Positions 25,990 to 33,910 of a stretch of 57,886 bases of DNA are shown piece after piece (position 1 is the stretch's first letter; each line of letters starts with the position of its first letter). The notes beneath the pieces were generated by a model. The model worked only from the letters and a program-made list of their open reading frames with translations. It was not told the origin of the DNA and searched no databases. The stretch comes from Pseudomonadales bacterium (GTDB lineage Bacteria; Pseudomonadota; Gammaproteobacteria; Pseudomonadales; Azotimanducaceae), in NCBI GenBank assembly GCA_022825925.1, contig JAJDVW010000154.1, positions 1 to 57,886 on the forward strand, in the 5' to 3' direction. The position numbers and the translations under genes are program-made.

Positions 25990-26406
25990 CTACCACTCTC
26001 CGGTGTTCCCCATGCTCTTCCAGGGCTCGGCCGGGTCGCGCGGTCCGCCGGTCTGCAGGAGCTCGACGGAGACGCCGTCGGGCGACCGCACGAAAGCCAT
26101 GTAGCCGTCGCGCGGCGGCCGGTTGATGGTGACTCCGGAATCCATCAGGTTCTGGCAGAGGCCGTAGATGTCGTCTACCTCGTAGGCGAGGTGCCCGAAG
26201 TTGCGACCGCCGGCCAGTTCCTCCGGGTCCCAGTTGTGCGTGAGTTCCACCTGGGCGTCCTCGTCCCCGGGCGCGGCCATGAACACGAGCGTGAAGCGGC
26301 CGGGTTCGTTGTCGATGCGCCGGATCTCCTTGAGGCCGATCGCCTCGTAGAAGCCGATGGATGCGTCGAGGTCCGTGACGCGGACCATGGTGTGGAGGTA
26401 TTTCAT
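25990..26406 (-). CDS. gloA: Lactoylglutathione lyase (glyoxalase I)
   Basis: A 138-residue VOC-fold metalloenzyme that converts the glutathione hemithioacetal of methylglyoxal to lactoylglutathione. The four metal ligands are in place: H5 (MKYLHTMVRV), E54 (AQVELTHNW), H72 (GHLAYEVDD) and E115 (VSVELLQ), matching E. coli GloA in order and spacing. YEAIGLKEIRR and SPDGVSVELL are further hallmarks. The C-terminal tail after GGPRDPAEPWKSMGNTGEW is a little longer than usual. The ATG is at 26406. It is divergent from the MaoC-type gene. Confidence 0.9.
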   Translation of the reverse strand: MKYLHTMVRVTDLDASIGFYEAIGLKEIRRIDNEPGRFTLVFMAAPGDEDAQVELTHNWDPEELAGGRNFGHLAYEVDDIYGLCQNLMDSGVTINRPPRDGYMAFVRSPDGVSVELLQTGGPRDPAEPWKSMGNTGEW

Positions 26407-26541
26407 GGTGGTGCGGGCCGTTTTCCCCTTGAAAAACCGCACCCTAACCGAGGTGGCCCGATGGGGACAAGGCGCGCCGGCGGCGCGCCGGCGGCCGGAA
26501 GGCAACTTGGTAGACTGCCCCGCATACACTGGGAGGAAGTC

Positions 26542-27630
26542 ATGACCGAAGGCGAGCTGATCACCACCATCGACGAGTTCCAGGCCGAGTACCGCAGCAC
26601 CATCGGGCAGACGCTCGCGAATCGGCCCACCCGCCAGGCCAACCTCGACAACATCCGCCGCTTCGGCGACGGTGTCGGAGACTACAACCCGCTGTGGCGT
26701 GACGAAGCGCACGCGGCGGCGAGCCGCTACGGCATGATCACGGCCCCCCCGACCTTCCTCTACGGCGTGTCGCTCGGCGTGGTCGCGGGGGAGACCGGCA
26801 ACATCGACCGGGCGCGGGTCTCCACCCAGTTCCTGCCGGTCAACTACGCCGGTGTCGAGATCGACTTCCTCCGGCCGGTGTGGCGCGACGACTGGATCAC
26901 GTGCACCGAGCGGGTAGGAGAGACGGTTCGCAAGGAGAGCGGCCGCATCGGGCCGATCAACCTCAACACGGGGCTCGTGACCTACAGCAACCAGCGCCAG
27001 GAGGTGGTCGCCGACGTGCGCACGACCATGGCGCGGTTCCAGAACACCGGGGGTGCGCTCGACTACGAGCGCGCGCCCAAGGAAGGCGAGGCACGTCCGG
27101 AGCCCCCGGATCCGCTGGTCTGGGAGCGCGAAAGGCGGGGCGCCGAAACGCGCTACTGGGAGGACGTGGCGGAGGGGGACACGCTGCCCGCGCTGCCGAA
27201 GGGGACGTACTCGGTCAACGAACTGTTCCTCTTCACCCACGGCGTGCTGGGCACCTACCGGAGCACGCGCGCGGCGCTCGAGGCGTCGGGGTCCGTGGAA
27301 CTCGGGGGCGGCGGCCGCTTCGACTCCGGACACGCGAAGGAGCGCCGCAACATGCCGGGCCAGTTCGACTACGGCCCGCAGCGGGTCTGCTGGCTCGCGC
27401 AGATAGTTACGGACTGGATGGGCGACGACGGCGCGCTGAAGCGGCTCACCGCGTCGATCCGGCACCCCAACATCGTCGGGGACACGAACACCGTGCGGGG
27501 CGAAGTCACGGGCAAGCGCGTCGCCGACGGCGAGCATCTCGTGGATGTGCGCATGCAGAACGTCAACCAGTCGGGGCTGGCGACGGCGTTCGGCACGGCG
27601 GTGGTCGCGCTGCCCTCGCGGGAAGACTGA
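26542..27630 (+). CDS. Double-hotdog MaoC-type dehydratase
   Basis: A 362-residue protein with two hotdog domains. The N-terminal half has the FAS1-type dehydratase look (NIRRFGDGVGDYNPLWRDE; ITAPPTFLYG), and the C-terminal half contains FDSGHAKERRNMPGQFDYGPQRV, a MaoC-like region, with VTGKRV and NVNQSGLATAFGTAVV at the end. Such proteins hydrate or dehydrate acyl-CoA (or ACP) intermediates, for example mesaconyl-CoA. GGGAGGA precedes the ATG. It stands alone between divergent gloA and convergent NUDIX genes, so the pathway is not indicated. Confidence 0.75.
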   Translation: MTEGELITTIDEFQAEYRSTIGQTLANRPTRQANLDNIRRFGDGVGDYNPLWRDEAHAAASRYGMITAPPTFLYGVSLGVVAGETGNIDRARVSTQFLPVNYAGVEIDFLRPVWRDDWITCTERVGETVRKESGRIGPINLNTGLVTYSNQRQEVVADVRTTMARFQNTGGALDYERAPKEGEARPEPPDPLVWERERRGAETRYWEDVAEGDTLPALPKGTYSVNELFLFTHGVLGTYRSTRAALEASGSVELGGGGRFDSGHAKERRNMPGQFDYGPQRVCWLAQIVTDWMGDDGALKRLTASIRHPNIVGDTNTVRGEVTGKRVADGEHLVDVRMQNVNQSGLATAFGTAVVALPSRED

Positions 27631-27663
27631 CGGCAGGTGAAGGCGGGCGCGGTTCCGCCCGGC

Positions 27664-28206
27664 TCAGCGCCGCTCGACGACGATATCCTCCGTGTGGACC
27701 GGAAATCGGCCGGCGCCGGCGCGGTCGGTGAAGTAGTGCTGCAGCGTCTTGCCGACCACCGGAAACGCCAGCTCGTCCCACGGCACCGCATGCTCGTCGA
27801 AGAGGCACACGTCGAGGCTCTCGTCGCCCACGGCGAACTCGCCGTCCACGAGGCTGCCGCGGAAGAACATGTGTACCTGTGAGATGTGGGGCACGCTGAA
27901 CAGCGTGTAGAGGCCGAGCAGCTCGACCCGTGCCCGGGCCTCCTCCCAGGTCTCGCGCAGTGCGCCCGCCTCGACCGTCTCGCCGACCTCGAGGAACCCG
28001 GCGGGCAGCGTCCACAGACCCCGGCGCGGTTCGATCGCGCGCCGGCACAGCAGTACCCGGCCTTCCCAGAGCGGCAGGCACCCCGTCACGATCCGCGGGT
28101 TCTGGTAGTGGATGGCGCCGCAGTGACCGCAGACGAAGCGTTCGCGGTTGTCGCCGGGGGGAATCTTCCGCCCGACCTCCCGGCCGCAGCGGCTGCAGTA
28201 GTTCAC
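27664..28206 (-). CDS. NUDIX hydrolase with N-terminal zinc ribbon
   Basis: A 180-residue hydrolase for nucleoside diphosphate derivatives, perhaps ADP-ribose or NADH. A zinc ribbon with two CxxC pairs (NYCSRCGREVG; FVCGHCGAIHY) precedes the NUDIX box GFLEVGETVEAGALRETWEE. The usual glycine after the EE pair is replaced (EEARAR), although all metal-binding glutamates remain. The GTG at 28206 sits directly at the zinc ribbon and only 6 bases after a TATAAT box, which suggests a leaderless message. It is divergent from the gamma carbonic anhydrase gene. Confidence 0.82.
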   Translation of the reverse strand: MNYCSRCGREVGRKIPPGDNRERFVCGHCGAIHYQNPRIVTGCLPLWEGRVLLCRRAIEPRRGLWTLPAGFLEVGETVEAGALRETWEEARARVELLGLYTLFSVPHISQVHMFFRGSLVDGEFAVGDESLDVCLFDEHAVPWDELAFPVVGKTLQHYFTDRAGAGRFPVHTEDIVVERR

Positions 28207-28212
28207 CGGGGG

Positions 28213-28218
28213 GATTAT
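28213..28218 (-). promoter_or_regulatory. TATAAT -10 box directly before the NUDIX start
   Basis: On the minus strand, TATAAT is separated from the GTG start at 28206 by only six bases (CCCCCG). Transcription starting at the usual distance would begin at or next to the start codon, giving a leaderless mRNA. No good -35 element is seen. Confidence 0.5.
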
Positions 28219-28332
28219 AGCGTCGCGGGTCCGCCGGCCCGGGCCGCGCCCTATGGAATTGGCCCCGAACATTGGCACAATGCTCGGAGAGGGCTCGGGG
28301 AGGGCTCGGGGCAACGGGGAAGGCGGGAAGGG

Positions 28333-28884
28333 ATGATCTACAGTTTGGGCGCACGGCGCGTGGTTGCGGAAGGCGACTACTTCGTCGCCGCGACCGCCTC
28401 CGTCATCGGCTCCGTCACGCTCCGGAACAACGCGAGCGTCTGGTACGGAGCGGTCGTCCGCGGCGACTACGACGCGATCGTCATCGGGCGGAACTCGAAC
28501 ATCCAGGACTGCGCGATCGTGCACATGGACGACGGGTTTCCGGTCACCGTGGGGGACGACGTCACGGTGGGACACCAAGCCACGCTGCACGGTTGCACCA
28601 TCGGCGACAACAGCCTGATCGGCATCAACTCGGTGGTGCTCAACGGCGTGCGCATCGGCAACAATTGCCTCATCGGCTCCAACGCCCTCGTCGCGGAGGG
28701 CAAGGAGATCCCGGACCGGAGCCTGGTGCTCGGCTCTCCCGGCCGGATCGTGCGCGAGGTGACGGACGAGGAGATCGCGGAGATCAAGGGCTTCTCGGAC
28801 CTCTACGTGAACAACTTCAAGCGGATGCAGAAGGAACTGGCGGAACAGGCTGAGGCGGAAAGAGCGGAGGCGGACCGGCCATGA
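28333..28884 (+). CDS. Gamma-class carbonic anhydrase family protein
   Basis: A 183-residue left-handed beta-helix protein built from hexapeptide repeats (for example [22 protein letters not shown]). The three metal histidines of the gamma class are present: H64 (IVHMDDG), H81 and H86 ([12 protein letters not shown]). It would form a trimer with zinc or iron at the subunit interfaces; true CO2 hydration is not proven for all such proteins. A helical C-terminus ([20 protein letters not shown]) is typical for the YrdA/PaaY branch. The ATG is at 28333, and the stop overlaps the purT start (ATGA). Confidence 0.85.
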   Translation: MIYSLGARRVVAEGDYFVAATASVIGSVTLRNNASVWYGAVVRGDYDAIVIGRNSNIQDCAIVHMDDGFPVTVGDDVTVGHQATLHGCTIGDNSLIGINSVVLNGVRIGNNCLIGSNALVAEGKEIPDRSLVLGSPGRIVREVTDEEIAEIKGFSDLYVNNFKRMQKELAEQAEAERAEADRP

Positions 28885-30065
28885 CGACGATCGGCACGCC
28901 GCTGTCGGCGGCGGCGACCCGGGTGATGCTGCTCGGTTCGGGAGAACTCGGCAAGGAGGTGGCCATCGAGTTGCAGCGGCTGGGCGTCGAGGTGATCGCC
29001 GTCGACCGCTACGCGAACGCCCCCGCGATGCAGGTGGCCCATTGCAGCCACGCCGTCGACATGCTGGACGGCGACGCGCTGCGGAAGCTGATCGAGACGG
29101 AGCGGCCGGACCTCGTCGTGCCGGAGATCGAGGCCATCGCGACGCCGACCCTGGTCGAACTCGAGGCCGAAGGCGTCCACGTGATTCCCACGGCCCGGGC
29201 CGCCCGCCTGACGATGAACCGCGAGGGCATCCGCCGGCTGGCGGCGGAAGAACTCGGCATCCGCACGTCGCCGTACCGCTTCGCGGCCACGGAGGACGAG
29301 TACAACGCGGCCATCGCCGAGATCGGTACGCCCTGCGTCGTGAAGCCGGTCATGAGTTCCTCCGGCAAGGGCCAGTCCACGGTACGCACGCCCGCGGACG
29401 CCCCGCGCTCGTGGCAATGCGCCCGCGAGGGGGCCCGGGGCGCGGCGGACCAGGTCATCGTCGAGGGATTCGTCGACTTCGATTACGAGATCACCCTGCT
29501 CACCGTCCGCCACGGCGAGGGCGAAGTGAGCTTCTGCGAGCCGGTGGGGCACCGGCAGCAGGGGGGCGACTACCAGGAGTCGTGGCAGCCGCAGCCCATG
29601 AGCGCCGCGGCGCGCCGCGAATGCGAACGCGTCGCGGCGGCGGTCACCGGCGCACTCGGCGGCCGGGGCCTGTTCGGCGTCGAGTTCTTCATCAAGGACG
29701 ATGTCGTCTGGTTCTCCGAGGTCAGCCCGCGCCCGCACGACACGGGCATGGTGACGCTGATCGGCCAGGACCTCTCGGAGTTCGCGCTGCACGCCCGCGC
29801 GATCCTCGGCCTGCCCATCCCCGTGATCCGCCAGTACGGGCCGGCCGCCTCGGCCGTGATCCTCGCCCACGGGGACTCGGACCGCGTGACCTACTCCAAC
29901 CTGGAGGGAGCGCTGGCTGCGCCGGACACCCAGTTGCGGCTCTTCGGCAAGCCCGAGGTGCGAGGCGAGCGCCGCATGGGCGTGGCGCTGGCGCTCGCGG
30001 ACTCGGTCGAGGAAGCGCGCGAGAAGGCGCAGGCGGCCGCGGCCGCGGTGCGGGTGTCAGCCTGA
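28881..30065 (+). CDS. purT: Formate-dependent phosphoribosylglycinamide formyltransferase
   Basis: A 394-residue ATP-grasp enzyme that makes formyl-GAR from GAR, formate and ATP in purine synthesis, an alternative to the folate-dependent PurN. Matching features are [49 protein letters not shown], the ATP-grasp segment [28 protein letters not shown] and [16 protein letters not shown]. The length is the family norm. The start codon overlaps the stop of the carbonic anhydrase gene; bicarbonate or CO2 chemistry does not link them in an obvious way. Confidence 0.93.
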   Translation: MTTIGTPLSAAATRVMLLGSGELGKEVAIELQRLGVEVIAVDRYANAPAMQVAHCSHAVDMLDGDALRKLIETERPDLVVPEIEAIATPTLVELEAEGVHVIPTARAARLTMNREGIRRLAAEELGIRTSPYRFAATEDEYNAAIAEIGTPCVVKPVMSSSGKGQSTVRTPADAPRSWQCAREGARGAADQVIVEGFVDFDYEITLLTVRHGEGEVSFCEPVGHRQQGGDYQESWQPQPMSAAARRECERVAAAVTGALGGRGLFGVEFFIKDDVVWFSEVSPRPHDTGMVTLIGQDLSEFALHARAILGLPIPVIRQYGPAASAVILAHGDSDRVTYSNLEGALAAPDTQLRLFGKPEVRGERRMGVALALADSVEEAREKAQAAAAAVRVSA

Positions 30066-30113
30066 AGGACCAGGAACCTTGAATGGCGCGGTGTTCCGTT
30101 GCGGGAAACAGGA

Positions 30114-30140
30114 GATCGTTGCATCCGGGATGCAACGATC
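30114..30140. terminator. Strong hairpin downstream of purT
   Basis: GATCGTTGCAT-CCGGG-ATGCAACGATC forms a perfect 11-bp stem 48 bases after the purT stop. There is no T-run, so it may be a Rho-blocked end or part of an interspersed repeat. The rest of the 285-base gap to the leu leader has another palindrome (CCGGCCA-GCC-TGGCCGG, 30268-30284) and no gene that I can support. Confidence 0.5.
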
Positions 30141-30312
30141 CGTCGCTGAAACTTGGAATTCTCCTGTACTTCAATGACTTGATCGTTTCGTCATGCGTTC
30201 CTCGACGGCTACGTTCCGGGCAAGTCCTGGATTGCACGAGGGCAATGCCGTTCGATACGGCGTGGCGCCGGCCAGCCTGGCCGGACTGACGCGCACGGGG
30301 TGACGCGCGGGC

Positions 30313-30340
30313 TGGACAAACGCCGGAACGCGCGTATAGT
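30313..30340 (+). promoter_or_regulatory. Promoter of the leuA leader
   Basis: TGGACA (30313-30318), a 16-nt spacer and TATAGT (30335-30340) form a good sigma70-type promoter. The start codon of the leucine-rich leader peptide lies ten bases after the -10 box, so the transcript would have almost no 5' leader before the peptide. Confidence 0.6.
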
Positions 30341-30350
30341 GGCCGCCGAC

Positions 30351-30410
30351 ATGACCAGCCTCCCCTCCACCATCTCGATTCGCGCCCTGCGCCTGCTCCT
30401 GCCGGCGTAG
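30351..30410 (+). CDS. Leucine-rich leader peptide of leuA
   Basis: A 19-residue open frame, MTSLPSTISIRALRLLLPA, between the promoter and leuA. Five leucines, four of them in the cluster at residues 13-17 (LRLLL), and two isoleucines are what a branched-chain amino-acid attenuator peptide needs: ribosome stalling at the Leu codons when leucyl-tRNA is scarce. The stop TAG (30408-30410) lies inside the first hairpin of the leader RNA. It is too small to have a function other than sensing. No Shine-Dalgarno site is seen; the start is within a few bases of the predicted mRNA end. Confidence 0.65.
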   Translation: MTSLPSTISIRALRLLLPA

Positions 30411-30492
30411 CCGGCATATATCTCACCTACAAGGGCGCTTCCGCCCACTCGACCCGACCCCAAGACCGCCGCCACACGCGGCGACACGCCGC
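30401..30492 (+). promoter_or_regulatory. Candidate leucine attenuator: alternative RNA hairpins
   Basis: Four stems can be drawn: GCCGGC-GTA-GCCGGC (30401-30415, contains the leader stop), GGGCG-CTTC-CGCCC (30433-30446), CGCCGC/GCGGCG (30467-30472 with 30478-30483) and GCGGCG/CGCCGC (30478-30483 with 30487-30492). The last two share GCGGCG and exclude each other, the classical switch layout. The last stem ends 11 bases before the leuA ribosome site (GAGAGG) and is not followed by T-residues, so control may be translational rather than by termination. Confidence 0.5.
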
Positions 30493-30516
30493 AGAAAGAG
30501 TGTCGAGAGGTTCTTC

Positions 30517-32250
30517 ATGACTTCGCAGCCAATGGAATCCACAGCCCGCCCGGCGTTTGCCGTCGGGCCCGCGGGTGCGCGCGCCGGCGCCATGCCGCAC
30601 GGCAAGTACCGTCCCTTCCGGCCCATCGACCTGCCCGACCGGACCTGGCCGAGCGCGGTCCTCGAAGCGCCGCCCCGGTGGTGCAGCGTGGACCTGCGGG
30701 ACGGCAACCAGGCGCTCATCGACCCGATGAACGTCGCGGAGAAACTCCGCATGTGGGATCTCCTGCTCGACATCGGCATCAAGGAGATCGAGGTCGGCTT
30801 CCCGTCGGCGTCGCAGCCGGACTTCGACTTCATCCGCCGCATCGTGGGCGAGGGCCGGATTCCGCCGCACGTCACCATCCAGGTGCTCTGCCAGGCGCGC
30901 GAGGAGTTGATCCGGCGCACGGTCGATGCCCTCGAGGGGGCGCCGGACGTGGTCTTCCACCTCTACAACTCGACCTCGACGCTGCAGCGCCGGGTCGTCT
31001 TCGAGATGGACCGCCAGGGCATCGTCGACCTGGCCGTGGAGGGCACGCGGGTGGTGCGCGACGGCCTCTCCGCGCTGTCGGGGACGAACATCGTCTTCGA
31101 GTACTCCCCGGAGAGCTTCACCGGCACCGAACTCGACTTCGCGGTGGACATCTGCGCGGCCGTTGCCGAGGAGTGGGGCGCGACGCCGGAAGAGAAGATC
31201 ATCGTCAACCTGCCGTCCACGGTGGAGATGGCGACGCCCAACGTCTACGCGGACCAGATCGAGTGGTTCTGCCGCAACTTCCCGGCGCGCGACAGCGTGG
31301 TGGTGAGCCTGCACACCCACAACGACCGGGGCACCGGGGTCGCCGCGACGGAACTCGCGCTGATGGCCGGCGCCGAACGGGTGGAAGGCACGCTGTTCGG
31401 CAACGGCGAGCGGACCGGCAACTGCGACATCGTGACCGTGGCGATGAACCTGTTCTCGCAGGGCGTCGACCCCGAACTCGACTTCCGGGACATGCCCCGC
31501 ATCCGGTCGACCGTCGAGGAGATCAACAAGCTTCCCGTCCACGAACGTCACCCGTACGCGGGCGACCTCGTGTTCACCGCGTTCTCCGGGTCGCACCAGG
31601 ACGCCATCCGCAAGGGGATGGCCCACGTGGCGGACGCTTCCGCTTCCTGGGAAGTGCCCTACCTGCCGATCGACCCGGCGGACGTGGGCTCTTCCTACAA
31701 GGAGACGGTGCGCGTCAACAGCCAGTCGGGCAAGGGCGGCGTCGGCTTCATCCTCGAGGAGCGCTACGGCGTGGCGCTACCGCGGGAGATGCTGGTCGAG
31801 TTCTCGTCCGTCGTGCAGCAGTTGACGGAACGGCTCGACCGGGAGGTGCGGCCCGAAGAGATCTACCAGGCGCTCATCGACGAGTACGTGGCGGAAGACG
31901 GCCCCTACCGGCTGCTCGACTACGATCTCTCCCACGGGGAGGGCGACCGGCAGCACTGCGCCGCGCAACTCGAGGTGTCCGAGCAGCGGGTCGACATCGC
32001 CGGCGAGGGCACCGGTCCCATCGAGGCGTTCGTCAACGGCATGGTGGAGACGCTCAACGAGCCGCTCAACATCATCGACTACCACGAGCACTCGCTGGCC
32101 ACGGGCAAGGACGCCACCGCGATCTGCCTGTTGACCATCGACGACGGCGACGCGCGCTGCCATGGCATCGGCATGAGCCGGAACACCATCACGGCGTCGC
32201 TGTCGGCCATCGTCTCCGCGGTCAACCGGCGTTGGAGGATCCACCGGTAG
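30517..32250 (+). CDS. leuA: 2-isopropylmalate synthase
   Basis: A 577-residue enzyme for the first committed step of leucine synthesis, joining acetyl-CoA and 2-oxoisovalerate. The TIM-barrel has the start signature WCSVDLRDGNQALIDPM (metal and catalytic Arg-Asp), the HTHNDRGTG metal histidines, and LFGNGERTGN. A linker and a C-terminal regulatory domain (about 440-577, LLDYDLSHGEGDRQ, AEVTGPIEAFVNG-like pattern) allow leucine feedback. Length and N-terminal style match the LeuA2 (actinobacterial-type, also in many proteobacteria) group. GAGAGG precedes the ATG. Leader peptide and hairpins upstream point to attenuation. No other leu genes are adjacent. Confidence 0.93.
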   Translation: MTSQPMESTARPAFAVGPAGARAGAMPHGKYRPFRPIDLPDRTWPSAVLEAPPRWCSVDLRDGNQALIDPMNVAEKLRMWDLLLDIGIKEIEVGFPSASQPDFDFIRRIVGEGRIPPHVTIQVLCQAREELIRRTVDALEGAPDVVFHLYNSTSTLQRRVVFEMDRQGIVDLAVEGTRVVRDGLSALSGTNIVFEYSPESFTGTELDFAVDICAAVAEEWGATPEEKIIVNLPSTVEMATPNVYADQIEWFCRNFPARDSVVVSLHTHNDRGTGVAATELALMAGAERVEGTLFGNGERTGNCDIVTVAMNLFSQGVDPELDFRDMPRIRSTVEEINKLPVHERHPYAGDLVFTAFSGSHQDAIRKGMAHVADASASWEVPYLPIDPADVGSSYKETVRVNSQSGKGGVGFILEERYGVALPREMLVEFSSVVQQLTERLDREVRPEEIYQALIDEYVAEDGPYRLLDYDLSHGEGDRQHCAAQLEVSEQRVDIAGEGTGPIEAFVNGMVETLNEPLNIIDYHEHSLATGKDATAICLLTIDDGDARCHGIGMSRNTITASLSAIVSAVNRRWRIHR

Positions 32251-32375
32251 GCGCGTCCGCGAAGACGGCCGGGCTGCCCGGGACGAACGGACAGCGGTGA
32301 GATTGCCGTCCACTTTGCTTGGCGCTACGGTGGTTGGTTCAGTCCGGATGGACGTTTTGGGATCAGGAGACAGAC

Positions 32376-33017
32376 ATGACGACACTACCATTGGGGTCGC
32401 CGGGTTCGGCCGGGCGGGCGGCGGTTGCGGCTCTCTCGCTGGCACTTTGCTACGGCGCGCACGGCGACGACGACGCGCAGCCGGACGAGATCACGGCAAC
32501 GGCGGTCATCCGGAGTTGCGATTCGCAGAGGCGAATCGGCCGGGCCCTGCTGCGCGAGCGGCGCTCCACCGAGGCCATGAAGATCGTCGACATCGTGATC
32601 GACGTGCGGCGCGGCCTCACGGCAGGGAAACACGGCGTGCACATTCACGAGACCGGAGCGTGCGAGCCGTGTTCGGCGGCCGGCGGCCACTTCGACCCCG
32701 GACCCTACGGCCATTCGAACCCCGACGGCAACCATCCCTTTCATGCCGGCGAACTGGTGAACCTCAACGTGGACAAGCTGTCGGCGTATGAATACAACAG
32801 CGACGGGCAACGGGTCGGCGGCGGGACGCTCTGGACGTTGACCACGCGCATCACGTTGTCGGATGGGCCGCTGTCGCTGTTCGACGCGGACGGTAGCGCC
32901 TTCATCATCCACGCGAACACCGACACCTACTGTCCGGACGGAGAAGCGGCAGGTTGCGCCGGCGGTGGCCGGGACGCCTGCGGGGTGATCGTGAAGGACG
33001 TGCTGGACGATGCCTGA
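32376..33017 (+). CDS. sodC: Periplasmic Cu/Zn superoxide dismutase family protein
   Basis: A 213-residue secreted protein with a signal peptide (AAVAALSLALCYGAHG). The mature domain has the copper ligands H89 and H91 (HGVHIHETG), bridging H105 (GGHFDPG), H113, H123 and the late copper ligand H179 (FIIHANTD). Cys residues near the metal loop (C96/C99) and C202 would form the disulfide, and R199 corresponds to the active-site arginine. The aspartate that binds zinc in classical enzymes is replaced by glutamate (FHAGELVNL, E126). AGGAGA precedes the ATG. It detoxifies superoxide in the periplasm if active. Confidence 0.82.
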   Translation: MTTLPLGSPGSAGRAAVAALSLALCYGAHGDDDAQPDEITATAVIRSCDSQRRIGRALLRERRSTEAMKIVDIVIDVRRGLTAGKHGVHIHETGACEPCSAAGGHFDPGPYGHSNPDGNHPFHAGELVNLNVDKLSAYEYNSDGQRVGGGTLWTLTTRITLSDGPLSLFDADGSAFIIHANTDTYCPDGEAAGCAGGGRDACGVIVKDVLDDA

Positions 33018-33196
33018 GGCACGCCAGGTAGTCGGCACGGCCGCATGAAGGGTGCGCGGCGCTAGAACAGGTTGCTTCGGTGGCCGGGGTGGAGGTCGGG
33101 CGCTGCATCTCGCAGCCGACCGAGGCTTGTCGTTCGGTCACGCTACATGACTTCCCCCTTCACCAAGCTTCGTCTGGTGCAAGACCAGCCCCGCTC

Positions 33197-33910
33197 CTAC
33201 CGCGACAGGAAGTTGAGCATCCAGCGGCCCACCGCCGCGTCGTCCGTTCGGCGCGACAGGGAGGCGATGCCGGGCGCGTAGGCGTCGCCGAGCAGTTCTT
33301 CGCGGAACCCCATCAGGGCGCGCGCGTAGCCCTTCTCGAACTCGGGATGCCCCTGGAAGGTGAGAAAGTGATCGCCGAGGGCGAAGGCCCCGATCGGGCA
33401 GAAGTCGTTCGAACCGAGCAGCCGGGCGCCGGGCGGCATCTTCACGACCTGGTCCTTGTGGCTCGACAGCAGGGCCACGGCCGGGAGCGGGGGTCGCATC
33501 CAGCGCTCCTCCGCCAGGACGCGCATCCGGTGCACGCCAACGCCCCAGCCCGCGGCCGCCGGCCGCGTCTGACCGCCGAGGGCTTGCGCGACGAGTTGGT
33601 GTCCGAAGCAGACCCCGACCGTCTTCCTGCGCGCGGCATGGAGCGCGCGCACGTAGTCGGACAGCGTCGCGATCCAGGGCAGATCGGCGTAGACGCTTTC
33701 GCGCGACCCGGTGATGACGTAGCCGTCGCAGGCGTCGATCCCGGCCGGGTACTCCCCGTGCTCGACGTCGAAGACGGCGAAATCCACTGGGACCGAAACG
33801 TCCGCGGCCGCCCGGGAGAGCAGGGACCGGAACATGCCGGGATAGCTGCCGAAGGCGTCCTGGAACTCTTCGCGCACCGAGTCCGCCTGCAGGATGCCGA
33901 TGCGGGTCAT
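33197..33910 (-). CDS. Class I glutamine amidotransferase
   Basis: A 237-residue hydrolase with the GATase triad: nucleophile C101 in VGVCFGHQLVAQALGG, and H188/E190 in TFQGHPEFEKGY. Enzymes of this kind release ammonia from glutamine or cleave gamma-glutamyl amides. It overlaps the end of the glutamine-synthetase-like gene by 4 bases (ATGA), so both work together. By analogy with gamma-glutamyl putrescine pathways, where a ligase makes a gamma-glutamyl amide and a hydrolase frees the product, this protein may remove the gamma-glutamyl group. That link is inference. Confidence 0.83.
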   Translation of the reverse strand: MTRIGILQADSVREEFQDAFGSYPGMFRSLLSRAAADVSVPVDFAVFDVEHGEYPAGIDACDGYVITGSRESVYADLPWIATLSDYVRALHAARRKTVGVCFGHQLVAQALGGQTRPAAAGWGVGVHRMRVLAEERWMRPPLPAVALLSSHKDQVVKMPPGARLLGSNDFCPIGAFALGDHFLTFQGHPEFEKGYARALMGFREELLGDAYAPGIASLSRRTDDAAVGRWMLNFLSR

